Positions 8,170 through 16,806 of a DNA stretch of 37,476 nt are shown in pieces. Made by a program: the position numbers and the translations under genes. The stretch is from positions 1-37,476 of the forward strand of contig CAISXF010000104.1 in NCBI GenBank assembly GCA_903889445.1. The letters run 5' to 3'. This DNA is from an uncultured Pseudomonadota bacterium. GTDB lineage: Bacteria > Pseudomonadota > Gammaproteobacteria > Methylococcales > Methylomonadaceae. The notes under the pieces are model-generated. The model did no database searches. It saw only the letters and a list, made by a program, of their open reading frames with translations, and was not told the DNA's origin. Each line of letters starts with the position of its first letter. Positions within the stretch are counted from its first letter, which is position 1.

Positions 8170-9936
8170 ATGAATATCACCACCAGTTTTCCAACTTTAA
8201 CCAGTTTAAACGATGCCCGAACCGCTGTTTTATCTACCTCGTTGCCGCTAATTACCGCCATAAATTATGCTCATCAAGCGTACAACAACGCCTTTTATTA
8301 TTCTTATAGCACTTACGATTCAGCATCATCGTCAAAAGTCGCTGGAACGTTGAAGAATGGCGATTATGGTGTGGCGTATGGCAACAGCTTAACGGCATTT
8401 CCGATGACAATAACGCAAGGAGATTACACATTTGCAGGTTCAAATATAGCAGTTACTTTTTATGGTTCAGTATCTCGCCTCAACGGTTATTCATATCCAA
8501 CAGGCTATCTCGACAAAATCATCGTCAATAGCGGACAAGCTATAGTTACGACGAATGGTTATGTTGATGTTTCTGCAAATAACGGTGGAACACTCAGTGA
8601 TTTCAAGGTTCAAAATGGTCAGGCTTCACTTTCTGGCGTAGGTGATTTTAACGTTCAAAGTACTGGCAATGTTTTTAGTGGTTATCAATCGTCAATTTCT
8701 GAAACGTTGAGTACATTAACGTTATCGTCTGGCAGCAACGCAATAACCATCGGCGGTTCTATCAATCTTAAATCGTTAAGCAGTTACAGCAGTTTTACAG
8801 ATTTCCTAGCCGCCACCATGAGCGGCAACGATAACGTCACAGGAACAAACGCCTCGGAATATCTCATGGGTTACGCTGGCAATGATAATCTCAGCGGTGG
8901 CTATGGCGATGACACGCTCGATGGTGGAGCAGGCAACGATATTTTAGATGGCGGTTTGGGTACAAATATCGCTGTTTATAGCGGCAACAAATCCAGTTAC
9001 AGCGTTTCAAAAAGCGGCACGACTTATTCAATTAGCAACGCAATTGATGGCGCAGACACGTTGAGCAACATTCAGTATTTGCAATTTACGGATGGCGTTG
9101 TAGTGATTGATTCAGTATTACCCGCACCCGTACTAATTGTTCTACCTGTTGTTAATCATTTTCCAGCAGGTTTAGTTTCAATTACTGGAACACTAACACA
9201 AGGGCAAGTTTTAACGGCTTCCAATACACTCGCTGACGTAGACGGATTGGGCGTAATCAGTAATCAATGGCTGAGTAATGGTGTGGCAATTACGGGCGCG
9301 AATCAAACGACCTACGTTTTAACTGCCGCCGATGTTGGCAAAACTATCAGCGTGAAAGCGAGTTATACCGACGGTTTAGGTGCTGCGGAAAGCGTAAATA
9401 GCCAATCGACAAGGGCTGTTGAAAAATTGGTGGTTGTTCCACCAAAACCTGTTATCAGCACAAAACCGACCAGCGGAAATGATTTGCTCACTGGCACGGC
9501 GGGTAACGACACAATCAATGGTTTGGCGGGGAATGACACCATTATCGGTGGTTTAGGCAATGACACGTTAAATGGTGGCTTAGGTGCCGATACCTTAACA
9601 GGCGGGGCTGGCGCGGATACGTTCAAGTTCAATGACATCAAAGAAACGGGTTTAACAGCAAAAACTCGTGATGTAATTACCGACTTTAAAACGAGCGACG
9701 GCGATAAAATTGGTTTATTTGGCATTGATGCCGATACGACTAAAGCCGGCAACCAAGCGTTTTCAAAACTCGATATGGGTGCAAAATTCTCTGGTAAATT
9801 CACTGCAACAGGTCAATTATTTTTTGATACGACCGACCACATTTTGTACGGCTGTGTAAATAATGACGGGGCAGCAAGTTTTGCCATTCAACTCAACGGC
9901 GTTAGCAATTTAGTCGCAGCAGATTTTGTGTTGTAA
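8170..9936 (+). CDS. RTX calcium-binding protein, type I-secreted
   Basis: The 588-aa protein has no classical signal peptide. Residues 1-215 are Ser/Thr/Gly-rich, beta-type and unrecognised. Residues about 217-262 hold a first block of RTX nonapeptides (GYAGNDNLSGGYGDDTLDGG). Residues about 334-417 form an Ig-like repeat (TGTLTQGQVLTASNTL ... QWLSNGVAITGA ... GKTISVKASYTDG) of the kind found in large surface adhesins. Residues about 435-483 form a second RTX block (GGLGNDTLNGGLGADTLTGG), followed by a serralysin-type C-terminal domain (GADTFKFNDI ... DVITDFKTSDGDKIGL) ending in ADFVL. Such a C-terminus normally directs export through an ABC/MFP/TolC type I system; no such system is encoded here. 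I chose ATG 8170 over an upstream TTG at 8101 because the residues added are unlike the family. No protease HExxH motif is seen, so the activity is unknown. Confidence 0.85.
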   Translation: MNITTSFPTLTSLNDARTAVLSTSLPLITAINYAHQAYNNAFYYSYSTYDSASSSKVAGTLKNGDYGVAYGNSLTAFPMTITQGDYTFAGSNIAVTFYGSVSRLNGYSYPTGYLDKIIVNSGQAIVTTNGYVDVSANNGGTLSDFKVQNGQASLSGVGDFNVQSTGNVFSGYQSSISETLSTLTLSSGSNAITIGGSINLKSLSSYSSFTDFLAATMSGNDNVTGTNASEYLMGYAGNDNLSGGYGDDTLDGGAGNDILDGGLGTNIAVYSGNKSSYSVSKSGTTYSISNAIDGADTLSNIQYLQFTDGVVVIDSVLPAPVLIVLPVVNHFPAGLVSITGTLTQGQVLTASNTLADVDGLGVISNQWLSNGVAITGANQTTYVLTAADVGKTISVKASYTDGLGAAESVNSQSTRAVEKLVVVPPKPVISTKPTSGNDLLTGTAGNDTINGLAGNDTIIGGLGNDTLNGGLGADTLTGGAGADTFKFNDIKETGLTAKTRDVITDFKTSDGDKIGLFGIDADTTKAGNQAFSKLDMGAKFSGKFTATGQLFFDTTDHILYGCVNNDGAASFAIQLNGVSNLVAADFVL

Positions 9937-9955
9937 CACAAGTTAGTTTTATCGT

Positions 9956-9995
9956 AAAAACCGCCCTTTGAGCAAACTCGAAGGGCGGTTTTTTT
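9956..9995 (+). terminator. Strong intrinsic terminator after the RTX gene
   Basis: The arms CCGCCCTT (9961-9968) and AAGGGCGG (9981-9988) pair perfectly, with a second inner stem GAG/CTC around a CAAA loop. Seven T follow the stem and five A precede it, so it could also work weakly in the opposite direction. Confidence 0.9.
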
Positions 9996-10216
9996 GTTTA
10001 GTAGAATTATCGAAATTAAGAGGTCTCTAAACCCCGCTTAATCCACAACTTTCAAATCGATCAGCGGATTATTAAAGATGGCAAAATTCTGTGCCTGTAT
10101 TATGCAGTTTTAACCGATTGTATAAGTTAAGATGACGGTCACACGTCGTTAAGCCGACGTATTTGAGTTGTTCAGAAACGCCTCAGCTTTTAGCTAGTGC
10201 GTTTTTTAGTAGACTA
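9996..10216. other. Gene-free gap before the msbA stop, with hairpins
   Basis: I see no convincing ORF. There is a 6-bp inverted repeat, ACGTCG...CGACGT, near 10143-10160. A composite hairpin at 10176-10207 has outer arms AACGC/GCGTT and inner arms AGCT/AGCT, followed by six T on the plus strand. The second may terminate transcription coming off the minus-strand msbA or in the opposite direction. Confidence 0.4.
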
Positions 10217-11980
10217 TTACAATTTTTCAATTTCATATTTTGTAGAGGCGCGGTTTTGTACAAATTGAATCGCGTGCAAACGAGTGTACGCGCCATTTTT
10301 TGCTAACAATTCGCGATGCGTGCCTTCTTCAACAATGCGTCCCGCGTCAATCACCAAAATTTTGTCTGCATTTTCAATCGTCGATAAACGATGCGCGATC
10401 ACCAACGTGGTGCGATTGCCCATGACTTTTTGCAACGCAGCTTGAATATAACGCTCCGATTCGGTGTCTAACGCCGATGTCGCTTCATCCAAAATCAACA
10501 GTGGCGCGTCTTTCAATAACGCTCGCGCCAAGGCTAAACGTTGACGTTGTCCACCCGACAGTTTCACGCCATTTTCGCCAATTTCCGTGTCTAAATCCTT
10601 TTCAAATTTGTTGATAAACTCAATCGCGTAAGCATCCGTTGCGGCTTGCGTAATCGCTTCACGACTTGCACCAGCCAAACCACCGTAAGCGATATTGTTG
10701 GCAATCGTGTCGTTAAACAGCGTCACTTGTTGATTCACTAATGCGATTTGTTGACGCAAATTGTTCAATTGGTAAGCGTTAATGTTTACGCCATCGAGCA
10801 AAATTTCGCCTTGTTCATAACGGTAAAATCGTGAAACCAAATTCACCAGCGTACTTTTACCGCCGCCCGACGCACCGACTAACGCAATTGTTTCACCTGC
10901 TTTTGCTGTAAAACTAATGTCAGTTAACGCAGATTCTTCTGTGCCGTCATAACAAAAAGTCACGTTTTTAAATTCTAAATCACCGTGACAACGCGCGACG
11001 TTATAAACGCCGTCGTCAATTTCAGATTGTTCGTCTAACACTTCAAACAACGATTCGGCGGCAACAATTCCGCGTTGAATATCACTATTTGCGTCGCTGA
11101 GTTGGCGAATTGGACGCGGCAATAAAAACGCTGCCGTTAAATAACCGACAAATGAACCGACGCTCGATTGTTCCATAAAAAACAACGCAGCGTACATCAA
11201 CACAGCCAACGCAATCGCAATAATCAGCTGCATCAATTGATTGTGAATCGCCGAGGTACTAATAAGTTTCAACGATTGACGACGATTGTGTTCGCTGCTG
11301 TCGATGAAACGTTGACGCTCATAATTTTCGCCGCCATAGCTACGCACCACACGATGCCCATTCACCAATTCGGACGTGATATGCGTCATGTCGCCAATCG
11401 ATTCTTGAATTTTTTTACTCAACATCCGAAGACGTTTGCTAACGTATCGTACCAACATTGCAATAATCGGCGTAATCACCAGAAAAATCAGCGACAACCG
11501 CCAATCGATATAAAACAAATAACCCAGCAAACCGACTGCGGTCAAACCTTCTTGTACCACTTTTCTGACGGCATCGGTCGTGGCTTGCGCGACTTGATTC
11601 ACGTTGTGCGTGATGCGCGAAATCATGTAGCCGCTGTTGTTAGAATCAAAATGTGCGGTCGGAAGTTGCGTGTATTTCTCGAAAATTTCACAGCGCAAAG
11701 TATGAATAACGTTCGAGGATACTTTGGCTAAAAAATAATTGCCAAAATACGAACCGATGCCGCGCACGATAATCAAACCGCTAAACAGCAACGGTAAGTA
11801 ATAAAGTTTTTCGTGGGATTTCGCTTGTAACGTATCAATGATTTCTTGAATCATTTTGGCAAACAAGGGTTGCGTCGCGGAATACACCAAAAAACCAATA
11901 ATGCTGATGAAAAATAATCGGCGATGTGGTTTAACGTAAGTGATAAGGCGTTTGTAAATTTCTAAATTGGTTTTTTGCAT
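10217..11980 (-). CDS. msbA: Lipid A export ATP-binding/permease protein MsbA
   Basis: MsbA is a homodimeric inner-membrane ABC exporter that flips lipid A-core from the cytoplasmic to the periplasmic leaflet. The 587-aa length matches the family (582 in E. coli). The N-terminal half has six membrane segments. The nucleotide-binding domain shows Walker A GASGGGKST, the Q-loop region ALVNQQVTLFNDTIANNIAYG, signature LSGGQRQRLALARALL, Walker B LLILDEATSALD and H-loop VIAHRLSTIENADKI, with IGENGVKLSGGQ as in MsbA. It is the last gene of a minus-strand run of lipopolysaccharide glycosyltransferases, which fits its job. Its start is only 9 bases downstream of the HepT-like stop, so it is probably co-transcribed with the toxin-antitoxin pair. 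Confidence 0.93.
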   Translation of the reverse strand: MQKTNLEIYKRLITYVKPHRRLFFISIIGFLVYSATQPLFAKMIQEIIDTLQAKSHEKLYYLPLLFSGLIIVRGIGSYFGNYFLAKVSSNVIHTLRCEIFEKYTQLPTAHFDSNNSGYMISRITHNVNQVAQATTDAVRKVVQEGLTAVGLLGYLFYIDWRLSLIFLVITPIIAMLVRYVSKRLRMLSKKIQESIGDMTHITSELVNGHRVVRSYGGENYERQRFIDSSEHNRRQSLKLISTSAIHNQLMQLIIAIALAVLMYAALFFMEQSSVGSFVGYLTAAFLLPRPIRQLSDANSDIQRGIVAAESLFEVLDEQSEIDDGVYNVARCHGDLEFKNVTFCYDGTEESALTDISFTAKAGETIALVGASGGGKSTLVNLVSRFYRYEQGEILLDGVNINAYQLNNLRQQIALVNQQVTLFNDTIANNIAYGGLAGASREAITQAATDAYAIEFINKFEKDLDTEIGENGVKLSGGQRQRLALARALLKDAPLLILDEATSALDTESERYIQAALQKVMGNRTTLVIAHRLSTIENADKILVIDAGRIVEEGTHRELLAKNGAYTRLHAIQFVQNRASTKYEIEKL

Positions 11981-11989
11981 GAGTTGAAT

Positions 11990-12457
11990 TTAAACGATGT
12001 CGCCTAATTTTTTGGTAATGGTGAAATAGTAGCTTTCGAGTTTGGTTTTTTTAGCAAAAATCTTGTTGAGAATTTCAACCAATTCTTCACTGTCATCTTC
12101 GTAATCATGTGCGAGTTGATTGCGAATTGTGCGTAATTCAAACCAGCCATCAATGTCTTGCAGATATTGCAATTGCTCAAGTCGATTCAAAATGTCGATG
12201 AATGATTTTGCCGACGTTTCTTCTTTTTTGTAATCCAAAACCGCTTTGAATAATTTTTGTCCGATGCTATCTTGAAGTTTTGAAAATCGATACAAATACT
12301 GATCCAAATAACTCGTTTGGCTTTCATCAAAAGCGTTATAAACCATTTCAGTTAAAGGGAATGAAGTGTGCAATTTGTTGTGGGCGGTATTGAGTTTTTC
12401 AATGTGTTTATTGCATTCAAAAATAATTTTTTGCAGCCGTAATTTTTCAATATTCAT
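11990..12457 (-). CDS. HepT-like toxin (HEPN superfamily)
   Basis: This 155-aa all-helical protein ends its core with LRTIRNQLAHDYEDD, which contains the RX4HXY motif (R-NQLA-H-D-Y) of HEPN-type ribonuclease toxins such as HepT. In studied pairs the partner MntA adds AMP to the Tyr of this motif and silences the toxin; that Tyr is present here. The segment KLQDSIGQKLFKAVLDY is also typical of this longer HepT-like subfamily. It starts at ATG 12457, overlapping the stop of the nucleotidyltransferase gene by 4 nt (ATGA), the usual arrangement of the pair. Function is inferred from family and context. Confidence 0.82.
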   Translation of the reverse strand: MNIEKLRLQKIIFECNKHIEKLNTAHNKLHTSFPLTEMVYNAFDESQTSYLDQYLYRFSKLQDSIGQKLFKAVLDYKKEETSAKSFIDILNRLEQLQYLQDIDGWFELRTIRNQLAHDYEDDSEELVEILNKIFAKKTKLESYYFTITKKLGDIV

Positions 12458-12747
12458 AATTCGATGCCTGTTTGTTTGGCGATTTCGTAAATAGCTTTTT
12501 CTTTAGTAAAACTATTGACGATAAGGTCAATTTTTTGTTCACCCAGCGCGAGATTTAACGCCGTTAAAAGTTTAATTTTTTTGTCCAAATTCGCTTCAGA
12601 ATTTTGTGTTTCGATATATAAATCAATGTCGCCGCCTTTAGCATTGTCATCGACCCGCGAACCAAAAAGCATCAAACGTGCGTCAATGCCAAAAATTTCA
12701 GCGGTTAATTTTTTGATAGTGGTTTGTTGGTGTGAAGTTAGGCGCAT
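12454..12747 (-). CDS. MNT-type nucleotidyltransferase antitoxin
   Basis: This 97-aa minimal nucleotidyltransferase shows LMLFGSRVDDNAKGGDIDLY, the GSX9DXD catalytic motif that binds Mg-ATP, preceded by HQQTTIKKLTAEIFGIDAR as usual for the family. It would AMPylate the adjacent HepT-like protein as an antitoxin. I chose ATG 12747 because MRLTSHQQ is the common N-terminus; ATG 12783 would add 12 residues read mostly inside the upstream gene. It overlaps the glycosyltransferase stop by 10 nt and the HepT-like start by 4 nt, so it is translationally embedded in the operon. Confidence 0.82.
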   Translation of the reverse strand: MRLTSHQQTTIKKLTAEIFGIDARLMLFGSRVDDNAKGGDIDLYIETQNSEANLDKKIKLLTALNLALGEQKIDLIVNSFTKEKAIYEIAKQTGIEL

Positions 12748-13781
12748 GATATTTTTTGATAAAGCTGGTAATAATCGCCGCAAATTTTATCAGAACTAAA
12801 GGCTTCTTTTCGTTCAAAACCCGCTTCAGCGTAGTAATTTCGTAAGGTTTCGTCTTGATACAATTTCATGATTTTTTCGGCTAATTCATGGTCATCAAAC
12901 GGATTAACCAATAAACCATATTTGTTATCGCCCAAAATATCAGGAATTCCGCCAACCTTTGCCGCAATCACCGGTTTTTTAAAATGAAAGGCTTCCAAAA
13001 TTGCCGAACCCAAACCTTCTTCTTTCGATGGATAAACGAAAATATCAAACAGCGCGAAATAATCGGCAATGTTCGTTTTGAAACCTTCAAAAATGACGTT
13101 GGTCAAGTTCAATTCATAGGCTAAATTTTTCAATTTTGTTTCGTCTTTGCCCACGCCTAATAAGATGAAAACAATGTTTTTATGTTCGCGCAGCTGATTT
13201 GCCGTTTTTAAAATTAGCGACTGATTTTTGATTGCATCGTCCAACGCGCCAACGTGACCGACGATGAATTTGCCTTCAAATTGTGCTTTTAAATTGGCGA
13301 TTTCTGTTGGATTAGATTCGAGTTGACGCGCAATATCGGGAATAATTTTAAATTTTTGATTCGGGCAAAACTCACGCATTACGGCATCAATTTTTTGGGA
13401 AATTGAAACGATTTGAGCCGCTTTTTTATACGCATATTTCGTTAGCCATTTTTCGCGTGGTTGATTTAAAATTCGCCGCGTGACCAAATACTGCAGACTA
13501 AAAAGTAAATTTACAACTAATGCAAAATAAATACTGCGCCCTTCATGAACATGAATTAAATCAAACGATTTTAATTTTGCGACATTCAACAAAAAGGGTT
13601 TGTGAATCGCAATGACTGGAATGTGAAGTTTCACCGCCTGTTGTTCAAGCAAACTATTTTTGCGGCAAATTAACGTTTGCTCAATCTCAAAATTTTGCAA
13701 GCCGTGGATAATCGCCAGAGTTTGATTTTCGCCGCCGCGCAAACCTTTTGCTAAATTGATGTGAGCAATTTTCAGCGACAT
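12738..13781 (-). CDS. Glycosyltransferase family 4 protein, probably LPS/capsule core
   Basis: The 347-aa protein has the GT-B arrangement: the N-terminal Rossmann domain starts with KIAHINLAKGLRGGENQTL, with the Gly-Gly loop of acceptor-binding domains. The C-terminal domain has FIVGHVGALDDAIKNQ and then FVYPSKEEGLGSAILEAFHFKKPVIAAKVGGIPDIL, which includes the E-x7-E motif that binds the sugar nucleotide. ATG 13781 was chosen because the upstream extension has no family likeness and the start overlaps the preceding gene's stop by 10 nt. It sits between a WaaE-like transferase and msbA, suggesting a role in lipopolysaccharide core assembly at the inner face of the inner membrane; donor and acceptor cannot be read from sequence. 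Confidence 0.87.
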   Translation of the reverse strand: MSLKIAHINLAKGLRGGENQTLAIIHGLQNFEIEQTLICRKNSLLEQQAVKLHIPVIAIHKPFLLNVAKLKSFDLIHVHEGRSIYFALVVNLLFSLQYLVTRRILNQPREKWLTKYAYKKAAQIVSISQKIDAVMREFCPNQKFKIIPDIARQLESNPTEIANLKAQFEGKFIVGHVGALDDAIKNQSLILKTANQLREHKNIVFILLGVGKDETKLKNLAYELNLTNVIFEGFKTNIADYFALFDIFVYPSKEEGLGSAILEAFHFKKPVIAAKVGGIPDILGDNKYGLLVNPFDDHELAEKIMKLYQDETLRNYYAEAGFERKEAFSSDKICGDYYQLYQKISCA

Positions 13782-14515
13782 TTGTTTTGTAATTCGAGCA
13801 GTTTTAGATATTTGTAATAAACGCTTTCTGCGCTTGAAATGGCTAACATTAAACCGTGTTTTCCGTCTAAAAATGCGGCTTTCACAAAATAGGTTTGAAT
13901 GAATTTCCATAACGCGCGAAAAATTGCTTTTGATAATGAACTTTTCACGCCGCGTTCAAATAATTTTTGCGCGTTCAACGACGAATAGCTGTTCATTTTT
14001 TCTAACATTTCGCTCAAATCGCTGTAAGATTCGTGCAAAATTGGCGCGGTCAATTTGCCGATTTTACCTTCGACAATCACCCGCTCATGAATTACGTCAT
14101 CGGTAAAATGTCCTAATTCGCAACGAAATAAACGCAAAATATAATCGGGATACCAGCCACCGTGTTTGATGAATTTACCGCAATAACTCGATAATCGTGG
14201 CAACAAAAAAGCGTCGTGCTGATTTTGATTTATTACGTATTCAATTTCGGCGCGTAACTCAGGCGTGATAATTTCATCGGCATCAATCGACAACACCCAA
14301 TCGCCCGTTGCTTTATTCAATGCCCGCTGTTTTTGAACACCAAAACCTTGCCAATCCGTTTCAAAAACGTACGGTGTAAATTGACGACAAATTGAAACGG
14401 TCTCGTCAGAACTACCCGAATCCAACACAATGATTTCATCTGCCCATTTCACCGATTCTAAGCATTTTGCAATGTGAAATTCTTCGTTTTTAGTGATGAT
14501 GATGACACTTAACAT
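13772..14515 (-). CDS. waaE: Glycosyltransferase family 2, WaaE/KdtX type
   Basis: This 247-aa GT-A protein matches the WaaE (KdtX) family, which adds glucose to a heptose in the LPS inner core. Visible motifs are SVIIITKNEEFHIAKCLESV, WADEIIVLDSGSSDETV, QKQRALNKATGDWVLSIDADE (the DxD metal site), RLSSYCGKFIKHGGWYPDY with the following LRLFR, and a conserved DDVIHERV. The C-terminal region carries hydrophobic or amphipathic helices that probably touch the membrane. The start lacks a clear ribosome-binding site; it lies 5 bases after the preceding gene's stop. The exact linkage made is uncertain. Confidence 0.85.
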   Translation of the reverse strand: MLSVIIITKNEEFHIAKCLESVKWADEIIVLDSGSSDETVSICRQFTPYVFETDWQGFGVQKQRALNKATGDWVLSIDADEIITPELRAEIEYVINQNQHDAFLLPRLSSYCGKFIKHGGWYPDYILRLFRCELGHFTDDVIHERVIVEGKIGKLTAPILHESYSDLSEMLEKMNSYSSLNAQKLFERGVKSSLSKAIFRALWKFIQTYFVKAAFLDGKHGLMLAISSAESVYYKYLKLLELQNKCR

Positions 14516-14520
14516 TTTAG

Positions 14521-15393
14521 TTATTTCAAAAGTTGGTAATGTTTTTTGCTTAAATCTAAAGAAAATAGTTTTTCAATTTTTTTAACTAAGCGATGTTTTT
14601 TTTCACGAGTTGATAATTGGTAATCAGGATTAAAACTAAAATTTTGCTGTGCTTCTCGATTGAGCCAATCTTTCATAATTTTCGGATGTGTACCTGCAAA
14701 CGGCTGTAATGATTGCTTATCGACATTTCCATAATTAAATTTTTCAGGTTCATGCGCCCAATACTTGCTCACTTGATTAAGTTTTTGCTGCATAGAATCC
14801 GAATTTCTAACATAACCATAGTGATAAATACTTGCATCAATCAATTTTGCGTTCGGCATTCGCCCTTTTTTGTGTTTATCCATAATTACCCAAAACAAGC
14901 CATCTGGCGCATAACTTCTAATCGAATTTCTAATCATGCGTACTTCAGTTTTATACCAAGCAGGTGAATCCAAATAAATATTTGCATCACCATAAAAATG
15001 AAAATACTTAAACGCAATCGCTTCAACGCGCTTGTCATCATGATAATTTTTGACAGCCGCTTTAATTTTTTCTAAATCATTTTCGTGCAAAAGTTCGTCG
15101 CCTTCTAAATAAAATGCCCAATCACTAACACATGAATACTGAGCAATCATTTTTTGTTGTGCATAAACAAAACCGCGCTCGCTCATTTTCTCATTCCAAA
15201 TTGTTTCAATGATGCGAATTTTTGGCTCGTTTAAGGCTTGAATCAATTCGAGAGTTTTATCTGAACTTTTGCCTACTGCAATCACAAACTCTTCCACAAT
15301 CGGAAGCAGTGATTTAATTGATTCAATGAATGGATAGCCCAATTCAACGCCATTGCGTATAAATGTAAAGCCACTAATTGTTGGATAAGTCAT
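14521..15393 (-). CDS. Glycosyltransferase family 2-like protein
   Basis: The 290-aa protein begins ISGFTFIRNGVELGYPFIES and has EEFVIAVGKSSDKTLELI, a variant of the nucleotide-binding DxSxD region of GT2 enzymes. The usual metal-binding DxD appears as YLEGDELLHE. Later segments (HFYGDANIYLDSPAWYKTE; IYHYGYVR) resemble a subfamily of GT2-like proteins found in LPS and O-antigen gene sets. The ending is Lys-rich and ends LLK. It lies 13 bases after one GT2 gene and 5 bases before WaaE, so it is almost certainly in the same operon. Donor and acceptor unknown. Confidence 0.8.
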   Translation of the reverse strand: MTYPTISGFTFIRNGVELGYPFIESIKSLLPIVEEFVIAVGKSSDKTLELIQALNEPKIRIIETIWNEKMSERGFVYAQQKMIAQYSCVSDWAFYLEGDELLHENDLEKIKAAVKNYHDDKRVEAIAFKYFHFYGDANIYLDSPAWYKTEVRMIRNSIRSYAPDGLFWVIMDKHKKGRMPNAKLIDASIYHYGYVRNSDSMQQKLNQVSKYWAHEPEKFNYGNVDKQSLQPFAGTHPKIMKDWLNREAQQNFSFNPDYQLSTREKKHRLVKKIEKLFSLDLSKKHYQLLK

Positions 15394-15406
15394 AAAAATA
15401 GAAAGT

Positions 15407-16225
15407 TTAGTGAGACATCAAATCGCGATAATCATTTACCATCGATTCACCCCATTTTGCAGTGATTGAAATTAAATTATCCGCATCCACAAAAGGGGGA
15501 TATTTTTTTTTCGCCGTGAGACGAATGTAATGATGCACAAATGAATCAAGGCAAATATGAACAGGTTTTATATCACCAAATTTTTGTGCGCGTTCAAGTG
15601 TACGAAAGTATAAATCAAAGTCCGCGCCTTGTTGCCTTTCATCCCATAAGCCAATTTTATCAATCGTGTCACGCCTTATTACAACAGTATTCCCGACAAA
15701 ACCTTGCCGAATTTGCTTTTCAAACTGTTTGTAACGCTGTTCACAAAAAGCTGACCAATTTAGATACATTAATTTATGTGATAAAGATAATAAACATTTT
15801 GATTGTCCAAAAATGGACATCAATAATTTAACTTTATTCCAACGTCTGCGTAGTTTTTTTGTTTCAATTTTGTTTTCAAGTTCCTCCACTCCACAAGCCG
15901 TTGCAACATCTAAATCATTAGCTATCATACTATCGATAATATGTTTATCCCAATCTGGTGAAACAATAATGTCATTATTTAAAAATGCCAACCAATCATG
16001 TTGAGCGATTTCAATCCCTCGGTTTTGACAGTAAGGATAAGAATAATTCGCCCCATTACGAATAACTTTTGCACCAACAGATTCAAAAAACTCCGCGCTA
16101 CCATCATCTGAACCATTGTCAATTATAATCAGTTCAAATTTATGATGTGTGTGTTTAATTAAATTCTCCCAAAATAATTCATTCATGCTTTTTTGGTTGT
16201 AAACAGCAGTGATGATGCTTAACAA
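15407..16225 (-). CDS. Glycosyltransferase family 2 (rhamnosyl-type), TTG start
   Basis: The 272-aa GT-A protein has LSIITAVYNQKSMNE, the binding motif IIIDNGSDDGSAEFF, the segment YCQNRGIEIAQHDWLAFLNNDIIVSPDW (NND replacing DxD, common in this branch), GNTVVIRRDTIDKIGLWDER and GADFDLYFR. This pattern is shared with rhamnosyl and similar transferases of LPS and surface polysaccharides; the sugar is not certain. The start appears to be TTG 16225, preceded by GGAGAGG, because no ATG occurs in frame before the conserved LSIITAVYN. The unusual start may lower its expression. Confidence 0.83.
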   Translation of the reverse strand: MLSIITAVYNQKSMNELFWENLIKHTHHKFELIIIDNGSDDGSAEFFESVGAKVIRNGANYSYPYCQNRGIEIAQHDWLAFLNNDIIVSPDWDKHIIDSMIANDLDVATACGVEELENKIETKKLRRRWNKVKLLMSIFGQSKCLLSLSHKLMYLNWSAFCEQRYKQFEKQIRQGFVGNTVVIRRDTIDKIGLWDERQQGADFDLYFRTLERAQKFGDIKPVHICLDSFVHHYIRLTAKKKYPPFVDADNLISITAKWGESMVNDYRDLMSH

Positions 16226-16245
16226 AATCCTCTCCCTCTCATAAG

Positions 16246-16632
16246 TTACACCTTACCAGTCATTCGCATAAACAACATAAAAATAGAAACCAATTGAACT
16301 AATCCAACGCCCACACCGACGGTCAACATGGTGCGTGATAATTCTGCTTTCGCGTCCGAAATATCACGCTTTAAATCGGCTCTTACCAACTCAATTTCTT
16401 TTCGCACTAACTCAATTCGCAATTCGGTTTCTTTAATTCGAGCATCCAAATCTTTGTTAGTCGTTATATCGTCAAGTCGATAATCACGCTTAATCTGTTC
16501 AATAATTGCAGTATTGGATTCTTGAATGGCTTTGTTAAAGGCTTGTGCGATGGAATCCGCTTGTTTGTCTGGAACGCCCGCATCCACGAGCGAATGCGTA
16601 AAAGCAAAAGCGTCAAAAGGAATTGCGCTCAT
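16246..16632 (-). CDS. DUF1640-like coiled-coil protein with C-terminal membrane anchor
   Basis: The 128-aa protein begins SAIPFDAFAFTHSLVDAGVP, followed by a helical region (KQADSIAQAFNKAI), then a heptad-rich coiled coil at about 55-100 (ELRIELVRKEIELVRADLKR) and a single C-terminal membrane helix (VGVGVGLVQLVSIFMLFMRM). This layout matches DUF1640, whose eukaryotic relatives include mitochondrial inner-membrane regulators; the bacterial role is unknown. Its ATG overlaps the stop of a 45-aa gene by 4 nt, so the two are translationally coupled. It precedes the glycosyltransferases by 20 bases, but a functional link to them is not established. Confidence 0.75.
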   Translation of the reverse strand: MSAIPFDAFAFTHSLVDAGVPDKQADSIAQAFNKAIQESNTAIIEQIKRDYRLDDITTNKDLDARIKETELRIELVRKEIELVRADLKRDISDAKAELSRTMLTVGVGVGLVQLVSIFMLFMRMTGKV

Positions 16633-16766
16633 TGGGAAGCCTGACGTTGATTTTGTTGCTTCCTAAAAACTTCAATCATGGCTAAAACCATATCCAGTAT
16701 TTCAGCAGGCACAAACACATTTTTGCCTATTTTTTCTTTTTTAGGTCTTCCCAGTTTTGCGTTCAT
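16629..16766 (-). CDS. 45-aa basic protein coupled to the DUF1640 gene
   Basis: A short ORF (begins MNAKLGRPKKEKIGKNVFVP) starts at ATG 16766 behind an AAAGGA site at proper distance and ends TGA overlapping the next ATG. The N-terminus carries GRPKK, an AT-hook-like or ribbon-helix-helix-type basic patch, followed by a predicted helix (AEILDMVLAMIEVFRKQQ). A good promoter lies 41 bases upstream. The promoter, ribosome-binding site and ATGA coupling together make a real gene likely. It could be a DNA-binding autoregulator of the operon, but the function is not known. Confidence 0.6.
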   Translation of the reverse strand: MNAKLGRPKKEKIGKNVFVPAEILDMVLAMIEVFRKQQNQRQASQ

Positions 16767-16806
16767 TTTCAATCCTTTCATTTTTCGGTTTGTAAAATAG
16801 AGTCAA

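Noticed and set aside
13782-13910. 43-residue N-terminal extension of the GT4 glycosyltransferase
   Set aside because: It overlaps the coding sequence of the WaaE-like gene and is a basic out-of-frame translation; the family start is MSLKIAHIN.
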